Origin: an uncultured Eubacteriales bacterium
GTDB lineage: Bacteria > Bacillota > Clostridia > Oscillospirales > Oscillospiraceae
Direction of reading: 5' to 3'
Assembly: GCA_900551495.1 (NCBI GenBank)
Contig: URWG01000003.1
Coordinates: 1 to 26,239, forward strand
DNA length: 26,239 nt
Each line of letters begins with the position of its first letter. Position 1 is the stretch's first letter. A program made the position numbers and the translations under genes. Under the pieces are notes generated by a model that saw nothing but the letters and a program-made list of their open reading frames with translations, was not told the DNA's origin and ran no database searches. Of the stretch, positions 1 through 7,927 are shown in pieces.

Positions 1-25
1 TATACGGCATACTTGTGCACAACGT

Positions 26-550
26 TCAACGAAGGAGGTGGTAGGGCAGGGCGGCGAGCGCCTGTGCGTCGGGATAGAAAACGCGGAACGGCAGGTCGCG
101 CCAGATCGCCTCGTTCGCGGCAAGCTCTGTCTGCGCAAGCTGTTCTGCGGTCAGCTCGCCGGAAAAATCAATGGTGACGACGTCGCTTCCCATGTGGAAG
201 CCTACGTTGTCATAGCCGAAGCGGGCGTGGACGATACCGGAGACGATGTGTTCCCCCGAGTGCTGCTGCATGAGCGTGAAGCGGCGCTGCCAATCGATTT
301 TCAACGCGACCTCCGCGCCGACGGGGAGAGGCGCGGCGCACAGGTGCACCACCTCGTCGTCTGCCTCGGAGACATCCGTGACCGCGACATCGGAGATCGT
401 GCCGAGGTCGCACGGCTGCCCGCCGCCGGTGGGGTAAAAGATCGTTCGGTCAAGCGTTACGCGCCAGCCCTTTTCCGACGGGACACAGGAAAGCACCGTT
501 GCCGCTGCCTCCCGTTGATATTGGTTTACATAATACAGTCTCTCGGCCAT
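26..550 (-). pseudogene. Truncated AlaX-like alanyl-tRNA editing protein
   Basis: Resembles the editing domain of alanyl-tRNA synthetase and stand-alone AlaX proteins, which hydrolyse mischarged Ser- or Gly-tRNA(Ala). The N-terminal half is well preserved: FYPTGGGQPCD, then the zinc-site HxxxH within MQQHSGEHIVSG. The reading frame stops after 174 residues, just after ALPY, where homologues continue (usually LPYRSKK...) to a second zinc pair, CxxxH. Family members are roughly 240 (medium) or 390 (long) residues, so the second half of the zinc site is missing. The start at 550 is chosen because AGGAGA lies at 558-563, 7 nt upstream; the open frame further upstream has no support. The gene is divergent from the DeoR regulator. 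Only 25 bases lie beyond the stop, so a real truncation cannot be told from an assembly-edge artefact. Confidence 0.6.
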
Positions 551-581
551 CGTTTTTTCTCCTCGCCTTATTTCTGCCGTT

Positions 582-610
582 ATTATATATGTATCCCGTC
601 GGAAAGGCAA
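582..610 (-). promoter_or_regulatory. Promoter of the AlaX-like gene
   Basis: On the minus strand TTGCCT (605-610) is separated by 17 nt from a perfect TATAAT (582-587). Transcription would start near 575, about 25 nt before the start codon at 550. It is back-to-back with the deoR promoter, whose -35 is only 25 bp away. Confidence 0.6.
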
Positions 611-634
611 GAAAAACAGGAAACAAAATAGGAC

Positions 635-663
635 TTGACAGAGCAGAATTCCCGTGATAAACT
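635..663 (+). promoter_or_regulatory. Promoter of the DeoR-family regulator gene
   Basis: Perfect -35 TTGACA (635-640), 17-nt spacer ending in TGA (an extended -10), then TAAACT (658-663). Predicted start near 670, directly inside the triple TGAGCG repeat, so a repressor bound there would block its own transcription. Confidence 0.7.
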
Positions 664-668
664 GAATG

Positions 669-694
669 TGAGCGAATTTGAGCGATAATGAGCG
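669..694 (+). promoter_or_regulatory. Operator O1: three TGAGCG direct repeats upstream of deoR
   Basis: TGAGCG occurs at 669-674, 679-684 and 689-694, exactly 10 bp apart (one helical turn). The array covers the predicted transcription start and touches the ribosome site GGGAGGA at 694-700. DeoR-family regulators often bind short direct repeats. The same repeat recurs at 1490 and 1698, so this is most likely an autoregulatory operator. Confidence 0.7.
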
Positions 695-706
695 GGAGGA
701 CGCGAA

Positions 707-1492
707 ATGAAAAGCTGGGAAAGAGAGAAGCTGATCCGGCTGCGGCTGCAGGAGCAAAATTCCGTGACGCTGGCGGAAATCTGCGAGCTGACCGGTGCGT
801 CGGTGGCGACGGTACGGCGTGATTTTGAGACGATTGCCCGCACGGGCGCGGCGGAGCGTTCGTTCGGCGTGCTGCACCTGCCGGAGAAGCAGTCGCAGCG
901 CCGCCGCTACGTCAACGGCACGGAGATCGTGGACGACATCGACCGCGAAAAGCAGCGCATCGCACAGGAGGCTGCCGCACAGGTCCACGCGGGGGAGTCC
1001 ATTTTCATCGGCGCGGGTAAGACCTGCAATATGCTTGCGGCGCTGCTGGGGGAGGTCGAGCGGCTGAATGTCGTGACGACCAGCATCACCGCGGTTTTGG
1101 AGCTGGCGCAGTGCCCGAATGTGTCGCTGACGCTGCTCGGCGGCGACGTACATACCGGAAAGAACTATATCGAGACGCTCGATCAGGACATCAGCCATAC
1201 GCTGCGCGGCTATTATTTTGACAAGGTGTTCCTGACGGTCGAGGGCATGGAGCTGGAGCGCGGCTACACGGTGCAGGACAAAAACCGTATGCCGCTTTAC
1301 ACGCAGCTTTCGCGGATGACCCGCCGCCTGTATATGCTGATCGACAGCGCGAAGTTCGACCGCCGCACCTTTGCGACCGTTTTTCCGCCGGACAAGCCCT
1401 GCCGCGTGATTACCACAAAAAATCTGCCGCAGAAGTACGCGGAATTCTATGCGCAGCGGGGGATCCCCTGCACGCAGCTCCCGTTAGAATGA
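707..1492 (+). CDS. DeoR-family transcriptional regulator of the microcompartment operon
   Basis: A 261-residue protein with the two-part DeoR/GlpR layout. Residues 1-57 form the winged helix-turn-helix (SVTLAEICELTGASVATVRRD). Residues about 75-255 form the sugar-phosphate sensing domain, with the GAGKTCNMLA loop, VVTTS, LLGG and the DSAKFD motif near the end. Family members are usually repressors released by a phosphorylated sugar. Given the downstream aldolases, deoxyribose-5-phosphate is a plausible inducer (inference). The start is fixed by GGGAGGA at 694-700. The gene has its own promoter, a triple TGAGCG operator in front, another TGAGCG pair overlapping its stop codon and a terminator after it, so it is transcribed separately from the structural genes. 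Confidence 0.88.
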   Translation: MKSWEREKLIRLRLQEQNSVTLAEICELTGASVATVRRDFETIARTGAAERSFGVLHLPEKQSQRRRYVNGTEIVDDIDREKQRIAQEAAAQVHAGESIFIGAGKTCNMLAALLGEVERLNVVTTSITAVLELAQCPNVSLTLLGGDVHTGKNYIETLDQDISHTLRGYYFDKVFLTVEGMELERGYTVQDKNRMPLYTQLSRMTRRLYMLIDSAKFDRRTFATVFPPDKPCRVITTKNLPQKYAEFYAQRGIPCTQLPLE

Positions 1493-1505
1493 GCGATTTT
1501 GAGCG
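1490..1505 (+). promoter_or_regulatory. Operator-like TGAGCG pair O2 overlapping the deoR stop codon
   Basis: TGAGCG at 1490-1495 and 1500-1505, 10 bp apart. The first copy's TGA is the deoR stop codon. No promoter is evident here; the pair sits just before the terminator and may be an auxiliary site for looping to O1 (821 bp away) or O3 (208 bp away). Confidence 0.55.
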
Positions 1506-1511
1506 ATTTTT

Positions 1512-1568
1512 ACCCCGCAGTCCCTGCTGATTCAGGCGGCAGAGGCTGCGGGGTTTGCTTTCTTTCGT
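1512..1568 (+). terminator. Intrinsic terminator after deoR
   Basis: Perfect 9-bp stem ACCCCGCAG (1512-1520) / CTGCGGGGT (1546-1554) with a small inner CCTG/CAGG hairpin, followed by the T-rich run TTGCTTTCTTT. Separates the regulator from the structural operon. Confidence 0.7.
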
Positions 1569-1639
1569 CGAAAGTGCACAACACATATTGTGACGGATTA
1601 GTGAAATCAACGAAATCTCGTGGAGCATACAGAAAAATA

Positions 1640-1668
1640 TTGACACCGACCCGTTTTTGTGGGATGAT
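1640..1668 (+). promoter_or_regulatory. Promoter of the microcompartment operon
   Basis: Perfect -35 TTGACA (1640-1645), 17-nt spacer ending TGG (extended -10), then GATGAT (1663-1668). Predicted start near 1675, about 60 nt before the first structural gene, with the O3 operator in the transcribed leader at about +24 to +39. Confidence 0.6.
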
Positions 1669-1697
1669 GAGAACGAACGAGAAGAAAGCTACATTTT

Positions 1698-1713
1698 TGA
1701 GCGATTTTGAGCG
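1698..1713 (+). promoter_or_regulatory. Operator O3: TGAGCG pair upstream of the structural genes
   Basis: TGAGCG at 1698-1703 and 1708-1713, again 10 bp apart, with a degenerate third unit (TGAAACG) at 1717. The core GAGCGATTTTGAGCGA is identical to O2. Lies between the operon promoter and the alcohol dehydrogenase start, consistent with a roadblock operator. Confidence 0.7.
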
Positions 1714-1734
1714 AATTGAAACGGAGTAACGCTT

Positions 1735-2931
1735 ATGGAACGAGACGGAATGATTGAACTCTACCAGCCGCGGCATACGCTGATCGGTCGGGACGGCATC
1801 TTGAAAATTCCGCACTTTCTGCGCCGCCTGAGCGCTCAGAAGGTGCTGGTCGTTACGGACAAGGGTCTGATTAAGATCGGCACGGCGGGCAAGGTCACGG
1901 CGGTGCTCGACGATGCGGGGATCGACTACCTGGTCTTTGACGGCGTGGAGCCGAACCCCACCACGCGCATCGTCTATCAGGCGCTGGAATTTTATCAGAA
2001 GAGCGGCTGCGGCGCGATCATTGCCATCGGCGGCGGCTCGCCGATCGACGTTGCCAAGGCGGTCAGTATCCTCTCCGCCAACGGCGGAAAGATCGAGGAC
2101 TATAACGGCGTCAACAAGTCCAAAAAGCACGGTGCGCCGGTTATTGCGGTCAATACCACCGCCGGCACCGGCTCGGAGTGCTCCCGCGCCTACGTCGTGA
2201 CCGACGAGGAGAGCAAGTCCAAGATGCTCATGGTGGACACGAACTGCCTTGCCCACCTTGCGCTGGACGACCCGATGCTGATGGTCGGTATGCCCGCCTC
2301 GCTCACCGCGGCAACGGGTATCGACGCCCTGACCCATGCGATCGAGGCTTACATCTGCAACACCCACACGCCCTTTACCGACGCGCTGGCGCTGGAATCC
2401 ATCCGGCTGGTCTCGGGCGCACTGCGCTCGGCGGTGAACGACGGCTCGGACATGGACGCCCGAACGGATATGTGCTGGGCGGAGTATATGGCGGGATTGT
2501 CCTTCTCCAACGCCGGTCTCGGCTTGGTCCACGGCATTGCGCACCAGCTCGGCGGCTTCTATAATATCCCGCACGGGCTTGCAAACGCCATCATGCTGCC
2601 GCGCGTGCTGGAATTCAACCGCCCGTACTGCATGAAGCGCCTTGCCGCCGTTGCGCAGGCGATGGGCGAGAAGGTCGATAATTGCACGGTCGATCAGGCG
2701 TCGCGGAAGGCGATCGACGCGGTTCGCCGCCTGTGCGAGGACGTGAAGATCCCACCCCTTTGCGAGACAAAATTCCGCATGGAGGACATTGACACGCTGG
2801 CAAAGCACGCCCTGCAGGACACGGCGACGCAGACCAATATCGTCCGTCCCACGCTGGAGGACGTCAAGACCATCATTGCCAAGACCTATTATGAAGGGCT
2901 GATTTTGAAGAAGGTGAAGGAAAATGGATAA
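1735..2931 (+). CDS. Iron-containing alcohol dehydrogenase (FucO/PduQ-like)
   Basis: A 398-residue group III alcohol dehydrogenase. The NAD(H)-binding GGGSPIDVAK motif lies at residues 99-108. The four metal ligands appear as D197 and H201 (TGIDALTH), H266 (VHGIAHQ) and H280 (IPHG), matching the FucO pattern in spacing. In microcompartments this family reduces the aldehyde to an alcohol, regenerating NAD+ inside the shell; here that would be acetaldehyde to ethanol. The start is set by GGAG at 1723-1726; a second ATG at 1750 lacks a comparable site. It is the first structural gene behind operator O3, and its last codons overlap the start of pduL by 8 nt, showing translational coupling. It has no obvious encapsulation peptide. 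Confidence 0.92.
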   Translation: MERDGMIELYQPRHTLIGRDGILKIPHFLRRLSAQKVLVVTDKGLIKIGTAGKVTAVLDDAGIDYLVFDGVEPNPTTRIVYQALEFYQKSGCGAIIAIGGGSPIDVAKAVSILSANGGKIEDYNGVNKSKKHGAPVIAVNTTAGTGSECSRAYVVTDEESKSKMLMVDTNCLAHLALDDPMLMVGMPASLTAATGIDALTHAIEAYICNTHTPFTDALALESIRLVSGALRSAVNDGSDMDARTDMCWAEYMAGLSFSNAGLGLVHGIAHQLGGFYNIPHGLANAIMLPRVLEFNRPYCMKRLAAVAQAMGEKVDNCTVDQASRKAIDAVRRLCEDVKIPPLCETKFRMEDIDTLAKHALQDTATQTNIVRPTLEDVKTIIAKTYYEGLILKKVKENG

Positions 2932-3562
2932 GGGCGCGGTGCAGCGGAGCGTGCAGCTTGCAGTCTCCGAGACGATGTTCCGCAAGACCGGACGCATCCT
3001 CGTTCCCGTCGCTTCCTCGGCGCGGCATGTCCATCTCTGCCGCGCGGATGTGGAGCGGCTGTTCGGCGCGGGCTATCGGCTTCAGCGGCTGAAGGACCTG
3101 TCACAGCCCGGGCAGTTTGCCTGCAAGGAGCAGGTGACGATCGTCGGCCCGAAGGGACAGCTGGAGCGGGTGCGCGTGCTCGGACCCGAACGGAGGGCGA
3201 CGCAGGTCGAGGTCTCCCTGACGGATACCTTCGCTTTGGGCATCAAGGCACCCGTGCGGATGTCCGGCAAGACGCAGGGCACTCCCGGCTGTACGCTGAT
3301 CGGTCCCGCAGGGAGGCTGGAGCTTTCCGAGGGCGTGATCGTTGCGGCGCGGCATCTCCATCTCTCGGCGGCGCAGGCTACGCTGTTCGGCTTGAAGGAC
3401 GGACAGCGGGTGCGCCTTCGTGCAGAGGGCGAGCGGGCGACGGTGCTGGAAAACGTTATCGTCCGTGCGGGCGACGGGCATGATATGGAGGTTCATATCG
3501 ACACCGACGAGGCCAACGCCATCGCAATGGCGGGCAGCACGATGATGGAGATTTTGGCTTAG
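2924..3562 (+). CDS. pduL: PduL-type phosphotransacylase (phosphate propanoyl/acetyltransferase)
   Basis: A 212-residue PduL homologue, a zinc enzyme unrelated to Pta that converts acyl-CoA and phosphate to acyl-phosphate and recycles CoA inside the shell. Two copies of the PduL half-barrel are visible, each carrying a histidine pair: RHVHL (H35, H37) and RHLHLS (H144, H146); H186 and H191 near the C-terminus are further ligand candidates. Residues 5-19 are predicted to form a short amphipathic helix that could act as an encapsulation peptide. The start uses GAAGG at 2916-2920 and overlaps the preceding stop. With the aldehyde dehydrogenase it completes the oxidative branch, acetaldehyde to acetyl-CoA to acetyl-phosphate. 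Confidence 0.93.
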   Translation: MDKGAVQRSVQLAVSETMFRKTGRILVPVASSARHVHLCRADVERLFGAGYRLQRLKDLSQPGQFACKEQVTIVGPKGQLERVRVLGPERRATQVEVSLTDTFALGIKAPVRMSGKTQGTPGCTLIGPAGRLELSEGVIVAARHLHLSAAQATLFGLKDGQRVRLRAEGERATVLENVIVRAGDGHDMEVHIDTDEANAIAMAGSTMMEILA

Positions 3563-3566
3563 GGAG

Positions 3567-3601
3567 TTCCGTACCCTTTTACCCGAGAGGGGCGGACGGA
3601 A
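3567..3601 (+). other. Intergenic hairpin between pduL and the Eut-type accessory gene
   Basis: TTCCGT (3567-3572) pairs with ACGGAA (3596-3601), with inner C-run/G-run pairing. There is no T tract, so it is not an intrinsic terminator. It may be an mRNA processing or stability element separating the first two genes from the shell and cargo genes. Confidence 0.35.
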
Positions 3602-3622
3602 ACCGTTGTGTAGAGGTCAACC

Positions 3623-4321
3623 ATGGATCAGACGCTTTTACACAAGTTAATAGAGGCGATCGTTGCCGAGGTTGTGCGGCGGGTCACGGCGCTCGAACGG
3701 CAAAAGCAGCATCCCGAGCGGGTCTTGGTGCTGCTGGCGGCGCAGGTGGCGTATCCGACGGAGCTGAAAAAGCTGCTGGCAACGCAGTTCGGCGTCGGCT
3801 ATACGGCAATCAGCTTTCCCGATACCTGCGGGCTTGACGGGCCGGAGCTGCTGTATGCGTCTCGGCTCGGAGACGCGGCGCTGTTAGAGCGTGTCACTGC
3901 GGCAAAGACGGTCATTTTGGTCGGTCCGCGGCTGGAGCTGCTGCGGCAGATCGCGGCGGGGGAGGATCGGGAGCCGCTGAGCTATCTGATCGTCCGCAGC
4001 GTGCTGTGGCGCAAGGATGTGCGGCTGTATCTCGACTTTGAGCCGCCGAAATTCCGCCGCAACACGTTTTTGGAGGGCGTTGCGGCGTCGATCGACACGC
4101 TGCGGCAGATGAATGTTGCCGTTTGCCCGTACTATACCGGCGACGCGGCGGCACAGATCGGCGCAAGCCTGATTACCGAGGCGGACGTTCTTGCCGCTGC
4201 GGAGAGCAGGGAGAAAACAATTCGTGCCCGCGTGGGTGCGATCATTACACCGGCGGCGCGGGACGCGCTGAACATTCACGACGTCGCGGTGCAGTATGAA
4301 GGAGAAACGGTATGCAGTTAG
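3623..4321 (+). CDS. Microcompartment accessory protein, Eut-type hypothetical family
   Basis: A 232-residue protein resembling the small family annotated as 'ethanolamine utilization protein' (TIGR02536-like) found in many Clostridia microcompartment loci; its biochemical role is not established. Residues 1-24 look like an encapsulation peptide: a predicted amphipathic helix with hydrophobics every three to four positions (TLLHKLIEAIVAEVVRRV). The rest looks like an alpha/beta domain with strands such as VLVLLAAQV and TVILVGPRL, suggestive of a flavoprotein-like fold, but no nucleotide motif is clear. RBS AGAGGT at 3612-3617. The end overlaps the next gene by 10 nt. The family assignment is from memory of sequence style and is moderate; location in the operon is the firmest evidence. 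Confidence 0.6.
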   Translation: MDQTLLHKLIEAIVAEVVRRVTALERQKQHPERVLVLLAAQVAYPTELKKLLATQFGVGYTAISFPDTCGLDGPELLYASRLGDAALLERVTAAKTVILVGPRLELLRQIAAGEDREPLSYLIVRSVLWRKDVRLYLDFEPPKFRRNTFLEGVAASIDTLRQMNVAVCPYYTGDAAAQIGASLITEADVLAAAESREKTIRARVGAIITPAARDALNIHDVAVQYEGETVCS

Positions 4322-4617
4322 CCAGAGTTAAGGGAACGGTGGTCAGCACGAACAAGGCGGAGAAGCTTTACGGCTTGAAGCTGCTGATCGTCAAGCCCAT
4401 CGACATTGAAACATGGCAGGAAAAGGGCGGGCTGCTCGTTGCCATTGACGCGGTCGGCGCGGGCGAGGGCGAGGTCGTCATGCTCGTCGGCGGCAGCTCC
4501 TCGCGGCAGACGAACATCACCGAAAATAAGCCCGTCGATCAAACCATTGTAGCGATCATCGACTCCGTTGATGTCAACGGAGACCGCATTTTTGAAAAAT
4601 TCAACAAGGAAAGTTGA
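4312..4617 (+). CDS. BMC-P vertex shell protein (EutN/CcmL family)
   Basis: A 101-residue pentameric vertex protein that caps the corners of the shell. It has the typical opening MQLARVKGTVVSTNKAEKL, the central LLVAIDAVGAGEGEVVMLVGGSSSR and the closing VDQTIVAIIDSV. RBS AAGGAG at 4299-4304; overlaps the preceding gene by 10 nt. A second BMC-P lies at 8470, so the locus encodes two different vertex proteins. Confidence 0.93.
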   Translation: MQLARVKGTVVSTNKAEKLYGLKLLIVKPIDIETWQEKGGLLVAIDAVGAGEGEVVMLVGGSSSRQTNITENKPVDQTIVAIIDSVDVNGDRIFEKFNKES

Positions 4618-4626
4618 GGATAGCGT

Positions 4627-6033
4627 ATGGCACTGACGAAGGAACAAATCAGACAGATCGCGGAGCAGACCGCGAGCAGCCTTTCCGCCGGCGGGAGCTG
4701 CTGCGTGTCCGGTGCGACGCAGTGCATCTTTGACGATGTGCACGATGCCATCGACACTGCGGTCCGCGCACAGCAGCAGCTTGCGGAGATGAGCCTTGAA
4801 AAGCGCAGTCAGCTTGTCGAGGCGATGCGCGTTGCCGCAAGAGAGCACGCCGAGGAGCTGGCGATCCTTGCCCACGAGGAGACCGGCTACGGCAGAGTGG
4901 ACCACAAGATCGCAAAGAACCTGCTTGCCGCGAACAAGACCCCCGGCGTGGAGGACCTCCACCCGACGGCGTACAGCGGCGACGACGGTCTGACGCTGGT
5001 GGAGACCGCGCCCTACGGTGTGATCGGCTCCATCACCCCGTCCACCAATCCGACGGCGACCGTCATCAACAATTCTATCAGCATGATCGCGGCAGGCAAC
5101 GCCGTAGTCTATAATCCCCATCCCGCGGCGAAGCGTGCATCTCAGCGCACGATGGAGATTTTGAACGAGGCGGTTGTCCGTGCGGGCGGTCCGAACGGTC
5201 TGATGACCGCGCCGAAGGAGCCGACGATGGACACCTCCGCCGTTATCATGAGCCACAAGGCCATCAAGATGCTGGCTGTTACCGGCGGCGAGGCGGTCGT
5301 TGCCGTCGCCATGAAGTCCGGCAAGAAGTGCGTTGCGGCAGGACCGGGCAACCCGCCCGTCATTGTGGACGAAACGGCGAACATCCCCGATGCCGCCAAG
5401 AAGATCGTGGACGGCGCAAGCTTTGAAAACAACATTCTCTGCGTCGCGGAGAAGGAGTGCTTCATGGTCAGCTCCATCGCCGATCGGCTGATGAGCGAGA
5501 TGGAGCGCTGCGGCGCCTATCGCGTCAGCGGCACGGACATTGACAAGATCGTGCGTACCGTGCTGCTCCAAAAGGACGGCAAGTACGTCATCAACCGCAA
5601 ATTCGTCGGTCATGACGCGACCTACATCCTGCGCGAGAGCGGCGTCTCCTACACCGGCAACCCCGTCCTCGTGATTGCGGAGGTCGATCGTCTGCATCCG
5701 TTCGTCGAGGTCGAAATGCTCATGCCCGTGCTCGGCTGCGTCCGCGTGAGCAGCTTTGACGAGGCGCTGGACGAGGCGTTCCGTGCCGAGCACGGCTGCC
5801 AGCACTCCGCGCTCATCCATTCGACCAATATCCACAATATGTCCCGTGCGGCGAGACGCATGAATACGACGATTTTCGTCAAAAATGCGCCGTCCTATTC
5901 CGGGCTGGGCTTCGGCGGTGAGGGCTACACAACCCTGACCATTGCCACCCCGACCGGCGAGGGACTGACCAGCGCGAAGACCTTTACACGCGCAAGACGC
6001 TGCGTGCTCAAGGGCGACTTCCGCATTATCTGA
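4627..6033 (+). CDS. CoA-acylating aldehyde dehydrogenase (PduP/EutE-like)
   Basis: A 468-residue enzyme that oxidises an aldehyde with NAD+ and CoA to acyl-CoA; in this operon the substrate is most likely acetaldehyde. The catalytic cysteine is C272 in ASFENNILCVAEKE, and the Rossmann region contains ITPSTNPT and VTGGEAVV. The first ~20 residues (LTKEQIRQIAEQTASSL) form a predicted amphipathic helix separated from the body by a Gly/Ser/Cys-rich linker, the classical encapsulation-peptide layout of PduP. It starts 9 nt after the vertex gene, with TGAGGA overlapping the previous stop as a ribosome site. The PduS-like gene begins 4 nt after its stop, indicating tight coupling. Confidence 0.95.
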   Translation: MALTKEQIRQIAEQTASSLSAGGSCCVSGATQCIFDDVHDAIDTAVRAQQQLAEMSLEKRSQLVEAMRVAAREHAEELAILAHEETGYGRVDHKIAKNLLAANKTPGVEDLHPTAYSGDDGLTLVETAPYGVIGSITPSTNPTATVINNSISMIAAGNAVVYNPHPAAKRASQRTMEILNEAVVRAGGPNGLMTAPKEPTMDTSAVIMSHKAIKMLAVTGGEAVVAVAMKSGKKCVAAGPGNPPVIVDETANIPDAAKKIVDGASFENNILCVAEKECFMVSSIADRLMSEMERCGAYRVSGTDIDKIVRTVLLQKDGKYVINRKFVGHDATYILRESGVSYTGNPVLVIAEVDRLHPFVEVEMLMPVLGCVRVSSFDEALDEAFRAEHGCQHSALIHSTNIHNMSRAARRMNTTIFVKNAPSYSGLGFGGEGYTTLTIATPTGEGLTSAKTFTRARRCVLKGDFRII

Positions 6034-6037
6034 GCTG

Positions 6038-7348
6038 ATGGAGCTGAATAAAATTGTTTGCGACGCCGGCATTCTCGGCGCGGGCGGCGCAGGCTTTCCG
6101 ACCCATGTGAAGATCAACTGCAAGGCGGAGATCGTCCTTGCAAACGGCGCCGAGTGTGAGCCGCTGCTGCGGGTCGATCAGCAGGTCATGCAGGTCTACG
6201 CGGCGGAGGTCGTCCGAGGGATTCGGGCAGTGAAGGAATTCACCGGAGCGAAGCGTGCGGTCATCTGTCTCAAGGAGCACTATGCCGATGCCGTCCGTGC
6301 GCTGAAGAAAGCAACGAAGGACACCGATGTGGAGCTGCACCTGCTTGATGCCTACTACCCGGCGGGCGATGAGCAGCAGATTGTTTACGAGGTGACGGGC
6401 AAGGTTGTCCCCACAGGCGGTCTGCCGCTGGATGTCGGCGCGGTGGTCTGCAACGTCAGCACGCTGATGAACATTGCCGCTGCCCTCGACGGGAAAAAGG
6501 TCGTGGATAAGCACGTTACCGTCGGCGGTGCGGTGAGAAGCCCCGTGACCCTGCGTGTTCCTGTCGGCACGATGCTTTCCGAGCTGCTGGCGGCTGCCGG
6601 CGGCACGACGGAGGATTGCGTGTATATCATCGGCGGACCGTGCATGGGACGCGTGGTCGATACGTTGGAGATCCCCGTGACCAAGACGACGGGCGGTTTG
6701 CTCGCTATTCCGAGGAATCATCCGCTGCTCGCAAAGAAATCGACGGCGCTCGACCTGCGGCTGATTATGGCGGTCTGCTGCCAGTGCTCGATGTGCACAC
6801 AGATGTGCCCCAGAAATGCGCTGGGTCTGAACGTCCAGCCGCACAAGGCAATGCGCAGCCTTGCCAACGGGATCGACCTGATGGGCGATTTCAACGGCAT
6901 CTTCTCGTGCTGCAACTGCGGACTGTGCACCTATTATGCCTGCAATTTCGGCTTGAAGCCGTCACAGGTCATGCAGACGCTCAAATCCGCCATCGCCTCC
7001 AAGGGGACGCGGGCGCGGAAGGAGGTCTACGGCGAGCCGGACGGCGGGCTGGAGAACAAAAAGGTTCCCGTCTCACGTCTGATTGCCCGACTGGGCTTGA
7101 GCGAATACGACGTTCCCGCCCCGCTCAACGACAAGCTCATGACGACCGATCGCGTGCGCATCGAGCTGAAAATGGGTGTCGGTGCGCCGAGCGTGCCGAA
7201 GGTCGCCGTCGGTGACAAGGTGCGCAAGAATCAGCTCATTGCCGACATTGCCGAGGGGAAGCTGGGCGTCAAGATGCACGCCGCTATCTCCGGAACGGTG
7301 ACGGAAGTGACCGATACCTACATTGAAATCAGGAGGTCGTCCAAATGA
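6038..7348 (+). CDS. pduS: PduS/RnfC-like iron-sulfur flavoprotein
   Basis: A 436-residue protein of the PduS group. The N-terminal FMN/NADH-binding domain carries GAGGAGFPTHVK, followed by an SLBB-type segment around residues 140-190. Two cysteine clusters follow: C247/C250/C253/C257 (CxxCxxCxxxCP) and C291/C294/C297/C302 with YACN, consistent with two [4Fe-4S] centres; the C-terminus looks like a barrel-sandwich domain (VAVGDKVRKNQLIADI). Salmonella PduS is a cob(III)alamin reductase, but no B12 enzyme is encoded here, so general electron transfer across the shell is more likely (inference). No separate RBS is clear, suggesting coupled translation. Its stop overlaps the PduT-like start (ATGA). 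Confidence 0.88.
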   Translation: MELNKIVCDAGILGAGGAGFPTHVKINCKAEIVLANGAECEPLLRVDQQVMQVYAAEVVRGIRAVKEFTGAKRAVICLKEHYADAVRALKKATKDTDVELHLLDAYYPAGDEQQIVYEVTGKVVPTGGLPLDVGAVVCNVSTLMNIAAALDGKKVVDKHVTVGGAVRSPVTLRVPVGTMLSELLAAAGGTTEDCVYIIGGPCMGRVVDTLEIPVTKTTGGLLAIPRNHPLLAKKSTALDLRLIMAVCCQCSMCTQMCPRNALGLNVQPHKAMRSLANGIDLMGDFNGIFSCCNCGLCTYYACNFGLKPSQVMQTLKSAIASKGTRARKEVYGEPDGGLENKKVPVSRLIARLGLSEYDVPAPLNDKLMTTDRVRIELKMGVGAPSVPKVAVGDKVRKNQLIADIAEGKLGVKMHAAISGTVTEVTDTYIEIRRSSK

Positions 7349-7890
7349 ATGCATTGGGAATGATTGAAACAAATTCTATCCCCGTCGGCGTCAACGCGGG
7401 TGACGCGATGCTCAAGGCGGCAACGGTGGAGCTGGTAACGGCGCAGCCGGTCTGCGCGGGTAAGTACATCGTGATTGTCACCGGCGAGGTCGCGGCGGTC
7501 AAGGAGAGCGTCGAGGCAGGCAAGACGGTTGCCGGTCAGCGGCTGGTGGACAGCATGGTGATCTCCCACATCCATGAACAGGTGCCGAAGGCAATCAACG
7601 CCTGCAATGAGGTCGGACAGGTTGCCGCCGTCGGTGTGATGGAGGCGTTCAGCCTTTGCACCGCCGTTGTGGTCGCCGACGCAGCCGTCAAGGCGGCGGA
7701 TGTCCGACTGATCGACATCCGCCTCGGTCGCGGTCTCGGCGGCAAGAGCTTCATCACCATGACCGGCGAGGTCGCGGCGGTCCGTGCGGCGGTCGCAGCG
7801 GGCGAAAAAAAGCCCGAGGCGGCAGGAATGCTCTCCGAGAGCGTAGTGATTCCGTCCCCGCATCCGGACCTCATCAAATCGTTGTATTAA
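7345..7890 (+). CDS. pduT: BMC-T tandem-domain shell protein (PduT-like)
   Basis: A 181-residue shell protein with two fused BMC domains: ALGMIETNSIPVGVNAGDAM (residue 3 onward) and AAVGVMEAFSLCTAVVVADA (about residue 95 onward). Trimers of such proteins tile like hexamers. The first domain has a cysteine, C37, in PVCAGK, the position where PduT supplies the pore cysteine that binds a [4Fe-4S] cluster at the threefold axis. Together with the adjacent PduS-like gene this suggests an electron conduit through the shell. RBS AGGAGGT at 7331-7337; overlaps pduS by 4 nt. Full length for the family. Confidence 0.93.
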   Translation: MNALGMIETNSIPVGVNAGDAMLKAATVELVTAQPVCAGKYIVIVTGEVAAVKESVEAGKTVAGQRLVDSMVISHIHEQVPKAINACNEVGQVAAVGVMEAFSLCTAVVVADAAVKAADVRLIDIRLGRGLGGKSFITMTGEVAAVRAAVAAGEKKPEAAGMLSESVVIPSPHPDLIKSLY

Positions 7891-7927
7891 AAATTAAAAT
7901 AAATTCATAAAACTGGAGGATTTTCAA

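Noticed and set aside
1510..2997. Minus-strand open frame of 495 codons across the alcohol dehydrogenase gene
   Set aside because: Antisense to a clearly recognised enzyme and spanning the deoR terminator and operon promoter; no protein features.
4318..6123. Long minus-strand open frame of about 600 codons opposite the vertex and aldehyde dehydrogenase genes
   Set aside because: It mirrors well-conserved plus-strand genes, its product is Arg/His/Asp-rich with no recognisable motif, and it arises from GC-rich third positions.
6038..7348. Reading the PduS-like protein as a cobalamin reductase
   Set aside because: No B12-dependent enzyme or cobalamin gene is present in the operon; only the fold and redox role are supported.
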